A stretch of 64,000 bases of DNA, taken from positions 1 through 64,000 of the forward strand of contig CARPYP010000006.1 of NCBI GenBank assembly GCA_949045875.1, written 5' to 3'. Below the pieces are notes generated by a model, which ran no database searches, had not been told where the DNA came from, and saw nothing but the letters and a program-made list of their open reading frames with translations. Each line of letters starts with the position of its first letter. Positions within the stretch are counted from its first letter, which is position 1. Shown piece after piece: positions 55,906-63,098 of this stretch. This DNA comes from an uncultured Clostridia bacterium (GTDB lineage: Bacteria > Bacillota > Clostridia > TANB77 > CAG-508). The position numbers and the translations under genes were made by a program.

Positions 55906-56586
55906 TTACCTATAATAGAAATTGATAGTCCATTGTTTACAGTTTGGACAATCCCAAGTTTCATATCCATAAGGGCAATTTCGGTCATATTCTTCATCAC
56001 TTGTTGCTCCACTTATTAGCTTGTCGCTCCATTCCTTTTGTAGTTTATTATAAAGATTTATTGCCTCTTGCTCTGTTTTAAACCATCTTTTTGAATTTCC
56101 TCTTTCTATCATATGTTTTCCATTTGAGCATTGCTTGTTTTCACTTTGTTGTATTTGTTCTGTTTTTATATTTTCTTGTTTTTTCTCCTGTGTATCTTGA
56201 CTTTTCACTTCTTGCTCTTTTACTGTATTTGTTATTTCATGAGTTTCTTTTTTTACTTCTTTTTGTTCTGTTTTTTCATTACTTATCGATTTTACTGCTG
56301 TTTCCTTTTTTGTATTTATATCTTTATTTTTACTTTCCTCTGCTTGATAAGTAATTTCCTTCTGTTCTTCTAAGCTTTCCTCTGCTTTCTGTTCAAAGTT
56401 GTTATCTCCTGTTTGCTCCTCCTGTACTTTACCAACTTCTTGTGCATTCTCATAATTTATGATTTCCTTCATATCTGCTACTTTTTCTCTCTCACTATTT
56501 AGCTTTCCATACAAACTCATACTTGATATTATACATATCGCTATAATAATTATAATACATATTGCTATAATAATAAATTTTTTCAT
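55906..56586 (-). CDS. Membrane-anchored hypothetical protein with Lys/Glu-rich stalk
   Basis: About 226 residues. An N-terminal hydrophobic segment (IIAICIIIIIAICIISSM) is followed by a long disordered Glu/Lys/Gln-rich stalk and a C-terminal module with CPYGYETWDCPNCK, probably a zinc site. AAGGGAG lies about eight bases before the ATG at 56586. It lies upstream of the adhesin on the same strand, so it may work at the surface with it. Family not recognised. Confidence 0.6.
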   Translation of the reverse strand: MKKFIIIAICIIIIIAICIISSMSLYGKLNSEREKVADMKEIINYENAQEVGKVQEEQTGDNNFEQKAEESLEEQKEITYQAEESKNKDINTKKETAVKSISNEKTEQKEVKKETHEITNTVKEQEVKSQDTQEKKQENIKTEQIQQSENKQCSNGKHMIERGNSKRWFKTEQEAINLYNKLQKEWSDKLISGATSDEEYDRNCPYGYETWDCPNCKQWTINFYYR

Positions 56587-56788
56587 AATCATATCTCCCT
56601 TAATTTTTCATTTTCTATATTTTACAACATATTGCTCAATTCATCAACTGTGCGTTTTATTTATATATTTTATTTATTATTATATAATTTCTTTTTCAGT
56701 TAGTAAAAGTAAGTATAGGGGGTAGTTTGTAAGAAGGGGGATATATAAAAAAATGTATATACACTTTACTATTTGTTGTATATACATT

Positions 56789-57742
56789 TTATCTAGTATA
56801 TTGTTTTTGTTTTTCTGCCTTCTGCCATTGTAGTTTATAATTCTTTAGTAAATCTTCCATAACACTCATCATTTGGTCTATTGTATAATTTTCTGGAAAA
56901 TATTCTTTAATTTTGTTATATCCAAAATTTACTTTTTCTTGTTGGTTTGGTTTTTCTTCTTCCATAATGTCATAAATATCATCTACTGTTAATTCGCCTT
57001 TTTCACTCATTCTTCTTAATCTTATTGCTTGTGCATGAGTAGGCATTGCATCTGCACTTTCCATTGCATCTAATAGGTCAGTTTGTTCTTCTTTAGTTAG
57101 GTATGATATTTCCACAGCAGGTCTTAAAGCCATTGCATCTTTTTCTCTATCTACCATTTCCAAGAACTCAGGTATTAACTCAGTTAGTCTAATATATCTT
57201 TGAATTTGCCTTCCACTTTCACCAACTTCTTCACCTAATCTATCAGCACTTGTTGACTTCTCGCCCATTGGTCGTGAAGTTAGATCTGTTCTCTGCCCTT
57301 GTCTTTTCATTGCTTCTAGTCGCATTTTGTAAGCAAAGGCTTTTTCGCTTGGCAATATCTTTTCTCTTTGTAGATTTGAATCCACCATTACTATTATTGC
57401 TTCATCATCATTCATATTTTCTATAATACAAGGGAATTTGTCAATACCTGCTTTTAATCCTGCCTTTAATCTTCTATGTCCAGATATAATTTCATAATTT
57501 CCATTTCCTATTGCTCTTATTCTCAATGGAGTCTTTACTCCAATATTCTGTATGCTTTCTACTAAATTGTCCATTTCATCATCATCTCTAACTTGAAAAG
57601 GATGATTTTTAAAAGGAAATAGATTTTTTGTTTCCACCATAGTAATTTTTTCTGTATTTTTTTCATCTCTTTCTTCTTGTGTAGATAACAGGTCATCTAG
57701 TGATGTAAGCTTTGGTAGTTTCATTCTTTCGTCTTTGTTCAT
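56789..57742 (-). CDS. ParB-family partition protein of element A
   Basis: A protein of 317 residues. ParB motifs are FKNHPFQVRDDDEMDNLVES, GVKTPLRIRA, YEIISGHRRLKAGLKAG and QREKILPSEKAFAYKMRLEA, with a helix-turn-helix ESGRQIQRYIRLTELIPEF. It stabilises the excised circle with ParA. It is homologous to the element B ParB. The start overlaps the parA end by 50 bases, with AAAGGAGGTG correctly placed before the ATG. Confidence 0.9.
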   Translation of the reverse strand: MNKDERMKLPKLTSLDDLLSTQEERDEKNTEKITMVETKNLFPFKNHPFQVRDDDEMDNLVESIQNIGVKTPLRIRAIGNGNYEIISGHRRLKAGLKAGIDKFPCIIENMNDDEAIIVMVDSNLQREKILPSEKAFAYKMRLEAMKRQGQRTDLTSRPMGEKSTSADRLGEEVGESGRQIQRYIRLTELIPEFLEMVDREKDAMALRPAVEISYLTKEEQTDLLDAMESADAMPTHAQAIRLRRMSEKGELTVDDIYDIMEEEKPNQQEKVNFGYNKIKEYFPENYTIDQMMSVMEDLLKNYKLQWQKAEKQKQYTR

Positions 57743-58521
57743 CTACTAGCACCTCCTTTGCAAACTCCTTATAGGCTTGAGCTACTTTACTATTTTTGTC
57801 ATACGCAAATATGCTTTTTCCGTGTGAGGTGGACTCTGCCGTTTTTATTGCACAAGGAATTTGTGTTTCATATAACCTTACTGCATCTCCATATTGTTCT
57901 TTTATTTCTTGTCTTACAATGTTTGGTAGTTTTGTCCTGTTATCAACTAATGTTAAAAGTATTCCTCCAACTTTCAAATTGGGGTTAAGTTGTTTTTTTA
58001 CTTTTCCTACTATATTTATCAAGTTGCCCATTCCTCTTGCTGACAGGTATTGTGATTGAACTGGTATTATAACTTCATCTGCTGTTGCTAGTGCATTCGT
58101 TGTTACCATACTTAAAGATGGCATACAATCAATTATAATATAATCATATATACTTTTTAGTTCTTCTAAGCTACTTTTCATTGCATATTCTCTACTCATT
58201 GTATTTAATAAATTAACTTCTGTCATTGATAAATTTAAGCTAGTTGGTATTAAATCAATCCCCTCTATGTTTTTTATAATTGCCTGCTCTGGTCTTATTT
58301 CTTCATCATCAATGTATCGTTCGATTAAAGTAGAGAGAGTTACTTCCCTTTCGTTTTCTTCAATACCCATACACGTTGTCAAATTTGCTTGAGGATCTGC
58401 ATCGACTACTAATACCTTCTTATTGTTATTCGCTAGTGCTACCCCTAGACTAAAAGTCGTTGTTGTTTTACCGTACTCCACCTTTTTGATTTGCTATTGC
58501 TATCACTTTGCATTTTGCCAT
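57693..58521 (-). CDS. parA: ParA-family partition ATPase of element A (needs +1 shift at CGG 58471-58473)
   Basis: Restored length about 275 residues. It starts MAKCKVIAIANQKGG; codon 17 is CGG followed directly by TAA. Skipping the C gives GGVGKTTTT, the deviant Walker A, then VVDADPQANLT, YIIIDCMPSL and VIIPVQSQYLS. ParA moves DNA along the nucleoid with ParB. Without the shift only 17 codons would be read. GGAGG lies nine bases before the ATG at 58521. It lies at the attL end of element A. Confidence 0.92.
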
Positions 58522-58768
58522 ATTTTTTGCCCTCCTTTCTTTTAAATTTAGCTTTTAAACATAGTTTTTATTTAAAAGCTATGTATCCTTTCATTAAAAA
58601 TGAAAAAACGAATTAATTTATATCATTAACTCGCTTTTATATGTTATTATCTTACATTTTAAAATCCATATAATAATTATTTTCAAGCCTAAAAAACAAG
58701 CTATCTACAAATTAGCTTGTTTTTTCTATTAAATTATTGGTATTTCAAAGCATTCAACCATTTTTTTA
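58522..58768. other. attL-proximal non-coding interval with two hairpins
   Basis: AGCTTTTAAA (58550-58559) and TTTAAAAGCT (58571-58580) form one inverted repeat just upstream of parA, a possible partition or operator site. AAAAAACAAGCTA (58691-58703) and its exact complement (58713-58725) form a terminator-like hairpin usable in either direction, ending transcripts that run in from the truncated yabG. Confidence 0.55.
58691..58725. terminator. Bidirectional intrinsic terminator near attL of element A
   Basis: A perfect 13-bp stem AAAAAACAAGCTA/TAGCTTGTTTTTT with a nine-base loop and U-run potential in both directions. Confidence 0.85.
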
Positions 58769-59239
58769 TTTTTCGGTATAACCTTTCCGATGATGACCTG
58801 TAATAACAAGTATATCTGGTTTATATCTTCTTATTAAATTACCTACTACCATTGGTTGCTTATTTTCTGGGACACTTTTTACAATAGCATTTAGCCCCAT
58901 TTTTTTATAATATTTAGCAGATTTCTCTGCATAACGTCTATCTCCGTCCAAATGCAATATTTTCCCGCATAATATATTTATATAGTTATTTACAAAATTT
59001 CTATTTTCTGTAATCCTGCTTTCTATTATCTTACTTAATTTATCAAATTCGTTTTTTGCCATACTTTTATCTACGATGGTTAAGTCTTCAATAGGAGAAT
59101 TTGCCTTAATTCTAATAGTTATTCCTTTTAGTATTGCATATTTCCCTTGTGCAGTATTGATTATTTCTTCTACTCTAAACAATATGTCATCATTATATGA
59201 TTTTCTAGTAACTATAGTACCTTTTTTTATGTCCTTCAT
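58766..59239 (-). CDS. yabG: YabG spore protease, N-terminal part (gene split by element A)
   Basis: True yabG coding runs 59239 to 58793: MKDIKKGTIVTRKSY, HLDGDRRYAEKSAKYYKKMG and PDILVITGH, the N-terminal half of the family. After the core CAT the frame enters element A and reads HRKGYTEK before a stop at 58766. Joined to 7833-8192 it gives 268 codons. AGTAGGAGG precedes the ATG. The cell cannot make full YabG while element A is integrated, unless it excises in the mother cell. Confidence 0.9.
   Translation of the reverse strand: MKDIKKGTIVTRKSYNDDILFRVEEIINTAQGKYAILKGITIRIKANSPIEDLTIVDKSMAKNEFDKLSKIIESRITENRNFVNNYINILCGKILHLDGDRRYAEKSAKYYKKMGLNAIVKSVPENKQPMVVGNLIRRYKPDILVITGHHRKGYTEK
58769..58798. 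other. attL of element A (core CAT plus second attP arm)
   Basis: The core CAT (58793-58795, minus strand) is followed by 12 bases and the arm TATACCGAAAAA (58769-58780), the exact inverse of the attR arm. The 28 bases between the arms in the rebuilt attP have CA at the centre. An in-frame CGG lies just inside the element at 58787-58789. Confidence 0.85.
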
Positions 59240-59349
59240 AAAATTGTCCTCCTACTATAGTTTATGTAAATTGTTATGGTATTGATAATGGCATATGAAA
59301 TTTGTAACATATTAGATTTTACACTAAATTCTCCGTCTTTATTGGCATA

Positions 59350-59392
59350 AGAAAACAAGATTGAACTATTATATTCTTCAATCTTGTTTTCT
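59350..59392 (-). terminator. Intrinsic terminator after capA-like gene
   Basis: A perfect 16-bp stem AGAAAACAAGATTGAA/TTCAATCTTGTTTTCT with an 11-base loop, placed between the capA-like gene and yabG. Confidence 0.85.
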
Positions 59393-59423
59393 AAAAATCC
59401 TCTCTACATAGACTTAAAGGTAT

Positions 59424-60668
59424 TTATTCTATTTCTGGTCCAATTAGATTTATACATCTTTCTCTTTCTGTTATAGCCAATTTATACATAGCTTCTGTCC
59501 ATATATCTTCGCCAGCCTCATAACTCCTGATGATTTCCTCTAAATCTAACAATTCGTAGCGGTCTTTTGCCCCAGGCTCCTTTCTATTTACATATATAGG
59601 AGTATAATTAGCTCTCTCGATTGTTATTTCACCTGTTACACCATCCTTCTTAACTTCAATATTGAAAATGGCTGTGTTTCTTGTATTTTCCTGAGTTTGA
59701 TTTGAGAAAAAGTTTCCCTGTGAAAATATAACTAATCCTTCTTTTTCTTCATCATGAGTTTGAACCTTCAGCATTTTCATGGGCTGAAGCACATGTGGAT
59801 GAGATCCGAGAATAACCTTTACATCATTTGAAATTAAGAATTCTGCTAGCTTAACTTGTTCTGCATTTTCGGTAGTTTGATACTCAACTCCCCAATGCAT
59901 TGAAGCAACAATAAGTTCTGCGCCTTCACTTTTAGCCTGATTAATTTGATTCAGTATTAAAGCTTCATCTATAAGATTTATACAGAATTCTTTACCTTTA
60001 GGAGCTGATATTCCATTTGTTCCATAAGTATAGGATATAAATGCAGTTTTAATACCATTTAAGTCCCTAATGAGAATAGTATTTTGCTCTTCTTCTGTCC
60101 GTGATGTTCCAACATGAGCAATTCCAGCATCATCTAAAAAGTTTAAAGTAGATGTTAATCCACTAAAGCCTTTATCCAATGAATGGTTATTAGCTGTTGT
60201 CATTATATCTACTCCCAGTTCTTTCAAATCAACAGCTAAATGCTCTGGAGCATTAAATTTAGGGAATCCGCTGTAACCTCTTTCAGCTCCTGCCATTGGA
60301 GACTCGCAATTTCCAATGTTTATTGTAGAATCTTTAAAATATTTATCTACATATTTAAACATTGAAGAAAAGTCATAAATGCCTGTTTCTTTGTCATAAA
60401 CTGCATTAAATACAGGCTTATTGCATAGTGTGTCTCCAAAAGAAACGATTGTTGCGAAAGAATCTTCTGGTGCAATTACTGGTGTTTCTATCTCTATAAT
60501 TGGTATAGGGATAGGCTCATGATACGTTTTCTCTGACTCTACTAATATTGTAGAGCTTGCTTCTATTGCAGTTTCAGTTACCCGGTTGGCTTTGCAACCA
60601 GTTATCTGTGATAATGCAATAGTCATGAGTAATGTAATAATTACTTTTACTTTGTTTAAATTTTTCAT
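59424..60668 (-). CDS. CapA/PgsA-like lipoprotein
   Basis: A protein of 414 residues. A lipoprotein signal (LLMTIALSQITGC, lipid-modified Cys) is followed by a CapA-type metallophosphatase fold: VSFGDTLCN, GNCESPM, TTANNHSLDKG, SMHWGVEYQ and LGSHPHVLQPM. This family is linked to poly-gamma-glutamate or capsule synthesis. Two in-frame CGG codons (about 60582 and 60100) occur in an intact frame, and base use is less AT-rich than in its neighbours, so it may have been acquired recently. AGGAGG precedes the ATG. Confidence 0.88.
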   Translation of the reverse strand: MKNLNKVKVIITLLMTIALSQITGCKANRVTETAIEASSTILVESEKTYHEPIPIPIIEIETPVIAPEDSFATIVSFGDTLCNKPVFNAVYDKETGIYDFSSMFKYVDKYFKDSTINIGNCESPMAGAERGYSGFPKFNAPEHLAVDLKELGVDIMTTANNHSLDKGFSGLTSTLNFLDDAGIAHVGTSRTEEEQNTILIRDLNGIKTAFISYTYGTNGISAPKGKEFCINLIDEALILNQINQAKSEGAELIVASMHWGVEYQTTENAEQVKLAEFLISNDVKVILGSHPHVLQPMKMLKVQTHDEEKEGLVIFSQGNFFSNQTQENTRNTAIFNIEVKKDGVTGEITIERANYTPIYVNRKEPGAKDRYELLDLEEIIRSYEAGEDIWTEAMYKLAITERERCINLIGPEIE

Positions 60669-60800
60669 TCGTTATTCCTCCTAATTTTCTTGGTTTTTAT
60701 TTACATATGAGTGATCTACTCAACATATATAGTTTAACATAAAATGGGAGTAAAAGCAATGTATTAATATAAAAAGGAATATTTCATCTAATAATCATAT

Positions 60801-62033
60801 TTATTTCATGTTTCGGATTCTTTCCATTGCTTCAATCGTATTATCTCTTGAGCCAAATGCAGTTAATCTAAAATATCCTTCTCCACTTGGTCCAAAACCT
60901 GTTCCTGGCGTTCCTACTATATTTATATTTTCTAATAAGTAATCAAAAAATTCCCATGAAGTATATTTCTTTGGTACTTTTAGCCAAATGTATGGTGCAT
61001 TTTTTCCACCAAATACAGTATACCCTTGTTTTTCTAAGCCTTCTCTTATAATTTTAGCATTTTCTTTATAATATCTAATATTGTCTTTAATTTGTTTTTG
61101 CCCTTTTTCGGAATAAATTGCTTCTGCTGCTCTTTGCGTGATATATGGTACACCATTAAATTTTGTACATTGTCTACGGTTCCATAGGCTATTTAGTGAT
61201 ATTTCTTCTCCACCACTACTATATACTTTTAGTTCTTTTGGAATTACAGTATAGGCACATCTTAATCCTGTAAATCCCGCTGTTTTTGAAAAGCTTCTAA
61301 ATTCAATTGCTACCTCTTTTGCACCATCTATTTCATAAATACTATGTGGGATTCCTTCTTCTGTTATAAATGCTTCATATGCTCCATCAAATAGAATAAT
61401 TGCTTTATTTTCTTTGGCATATTTTACCCATTTCGCAAGTTCTGATTTTGTAAGTACTGTTCCTGTTGGGTTATTTGGAAAACATAGATATATCATATCT
61501 ACTTTTTTCTTTGGTAATTCTGGAATGAAATTGTTTTCTGAATTTGTTGTTAGATATACTACGTTTTCGTATTGATTACTTTGTTTGTTATATTTTCCTG
61601 TTCTCCCTGCCATAACATTTGTATCAAGATATACTGGATATACTGGATCTGTAATTGCAATAATGTTACTGTTTCCAAATATTTCTCCAATATTGCCTGT
61701 ATCACATTTTGCTCCATCTGATACAAATATTTCGTTTTTGTCGATATTAATTCCTAATGTTTCATAATCATATTTTGCAATTTTCTCTCTTAGGAAGTCA
61801 TATCCTTGTTCTGGTCCATAACCACGAAATGTCTCTTTTTGTAGCATTTCATCTGTTGCTTTTTTGATAGCATTTCCACAAACTTCTGGAATTGGCAAAG
61901 TTACATCTCCAATCCCTAATTTTATTATTTTTTTATCTGGATGTTCTTCCTGAAATTTTGCTACTTTTTTTGCAATAGTTGAAAATAAGTAGCTATCTTG
62001 TAATTTTAAATAATTTTCATTGATAGTTATCAT
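60801..62033 (-). CDS. dapL: LL-diaminopimelate aminotransferase
   Basis: About 410 residues, starting MITINENYLKLQDSYLF. A PLP-dependent class I/II aminotransferase with LCFPNNPTGTVLT and the lysine region EFRSFSKTAGFTGLRCAY. DapL converts tetrahydrodipicolinate directly to LL-diaminopimelate, the shortcut pathway used by many Clostridia for lysine and cell-wall synthesis. I start at the ATG at 62033 (GGAGG nine bases upstream). It follows dapF in an operon; DapF acts on its product. Confidence 0.93.
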   Translation of the reverse strand: MITINENYLKLQDSYLFSTIAKKVAKFQEEHPDKKIIKLGIGDVTLPIPEVCGNAIKKATDEMLQKETFRGYGPEQGYDFLREKIAKYDYETLGINIDKNEIFVSDGAKCDTGNIGEIFGNSNIIAITDPVYPVYLDTNVMAGRTGKYNKQSNQYENVVYLTTNSENNFIPELPKKKVDMIYLCFPNNPTGTVLTKSELAKWVKYAKENKAIILFDGAYEAFITEEGIPHSIYEIDGAKEVAIEFRSFSKTAGFTGLRCAYTVIPKELKVYSSGGEEISLNSLWNRRQCTKFNGVPYITQRAAEAIYSEKGQKQIKDNIRYYKENAKIIREGLEKQGYTVFGGKNAPYIWLKVPKKYTSWEFFDYLLENINIVGTPGTGFGPSGEGYFRLTAFGSRDNTIEAMERIRNMK

Positions 62034-62034
62034 A

Positions 62035-62877
62035 TTATTTTTCCTCCAATTCTCCTTCAAATACTGTAACAGCAGGTCCTGTCATATAAATGTGATTACT
62101 TTCTTTATCCCATTTTATTTTTAAGTCTCCACCTAATAATTTTACAGTTACCTCATTGCTAGTTAATCCATTTAAATTACATGCTACTGCTGTTGCACAT
62201 GCTCCAGTTCCACATGCCATAGTTTCTCCAGCTCCTCTTTCCCAAACTCTCATTTCAATTGTGTTTTTATCAATAATTCTAGCAAATTCTATATTAGCTT
62301 TTTCTGGGAAATGATAATCTACTTCTAATTTTTTTCCATACTTTTCAACATCCAAATCTATTACATTGTCTAAAATGGTGATTGCGTGTGGATTTCCCAT
62401 TGATACACAAGTAAAAATAAATTCTTTATCTTCTGCTTGTAATATTAAATCTGTAACTGGACTACCTGATACTAATACTGGAATTCGATTTGCTTCTAAA
62501 ATAGGTTCGCCCATATCTACTTCAACTTCGATTACTTTTCCGTCCCTTTCTTGCAATTTTAGCCTCTTTATGCCTGATAAAGTTTCTACTGTAATTTCTG
62601 TTTTTGAAGTTAGTCCTTTATCATAGACAAATTTTCCAACACACCTTATTCCATTTCCACACATTTGAGCTTCTGAACCATCTGAGTTAAACATTCTCAT
62701 TTTAAAATCGCATTTTTTACTTTCACAAATTAAAATAAGTCCGTCTGAACCAACACCAAAATGTCGGTCACTAATAAATTGGGCTAGTGAAACGACATCA
62801 TCTGGAATTCCACTTTTCGTGCAATCCATATAAACATAGTCATTTCCTAGCCCTTGCATTTTTGTAAATTTTAACAT
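62035..62877 (-). CDS. dapF: Diaminopimelate epimerase
   Basis: About 280 residues. The two catalytic cysteines are in MCGNGIRC and ACGTGACA. MQGLGNDYVYMD at the start and SDGSEAQ are further landmarks. DapF converts LL- to meso-diaminopimelate for peptidoglycan and lysine. The ATG at 62877 follows GAAGGTG; a GTG at 62886 overlaps that site. The stop is separated from the dapL start by a single base. Confidence 0.95.
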   Translation of the reverse strand: MLKFTKMQGLGNDYVYMDCTKSGIPDDVVSLAQFISDRHFGVGSDGLILICESKKCDFKMRMFNSDGSEAQMCGNGIRCVGKFVYDKGLTSKTEITVETLSGIKRLKLQERDGKVIEVEVDMGEPILEANRIPVLVSGSPVTDLILQAEDKEFIFTCVSMGNPHAITILDNVIDLDVEKYGKKLEVDYHFPEKANIEFARIIDKNTIEMRVWERGAGETMACGTGACATAVACNLNGLTSNEVTVKLLGGDLKIKWDKESNHIYMTGPAVTVFEGELEEK

Positions 62878-62905
62878 TATTATCACCTTCTAATCGGTAT
62901 AATCA

Positions 62906-62936
62906 CAAAAAGAATATAGTCATATTCTTTTTGTTG
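62906..62936. terminator. Hairpin upstream of dapF
   Basis: CAAAAAGAATAT and ATATTCTTTTTG form a perfect 12-bp stem with a four-base loop, in the dapF leader. It could be a terminator for the upstream gene or an attenuator for dapF-dapL. Confidence 0.55.
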
Positions 62937-63042
62937 TTATTTTATCATATGTATGTTTTTTTTGTAAAGTGATATTTTCTCTATTTTATAGCAATTCATG
63001 AAATATTACAAAATAACTACAATTACCTAAATAAATTAGATT

Positions 63043-63082
63043 AACGACACATCACTCTTCAAAGCAAATGTGTCGTTTTTTA
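63043..63082. terminator. Hairpin after the collagen-like gene
   Basis: AACGACACAT and ATGTGTCGTT form a 10-bp stem. The T-run follows on the plus strand, and the minus-strand tail is weak. Confidence 0.5.
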
Positions 63083-63098
63083 TTAATTCAAATGTTAT

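Larger units (their letters stand above)
8193..58795. mobile_element. Element A: 50.6-kb integrative conjugative element inside yabG
   Basis: The bounds are shown by the split yabG and the attL/attR pair. One end has the serine recombinase and the other has parA/parB. The interior has a full transfer set: relaxase and MobC, VirD4, VirB4, PrgI, a VirB6-like protein, a pilin-like protein, a CHAP hydrolase and a SNF2/methylase giant. It also has cargo (adhesin, sortase, sigma factor module). Excision would leave an intact in-frame yabG, as for the skin-type elements known in other sporulation genes. Confidence 0.9.

Noticed and set aside
45527..56710. Recurrent TTTCAGTTAGTAA at about 45527, 49020, 50178 and 56696
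   Set aside because: Two copies are codons for a common LLTE run and the others are in AT-rich spacers; probably chance.
1458..58473. Reassignment of CGG to a different amino acid (for example Trp or Gln)
   Set aside because: A sense reassignment would keep the frame. Here the frame must move by +1 at every site, so simple reassignment does not explain it.
59240..59349. Possible sigma-K promoter (CATAAACTA) before yabG
   Set aside because: The -10-like box is too close to the ribosome binding site and no convincing -35 is seen.
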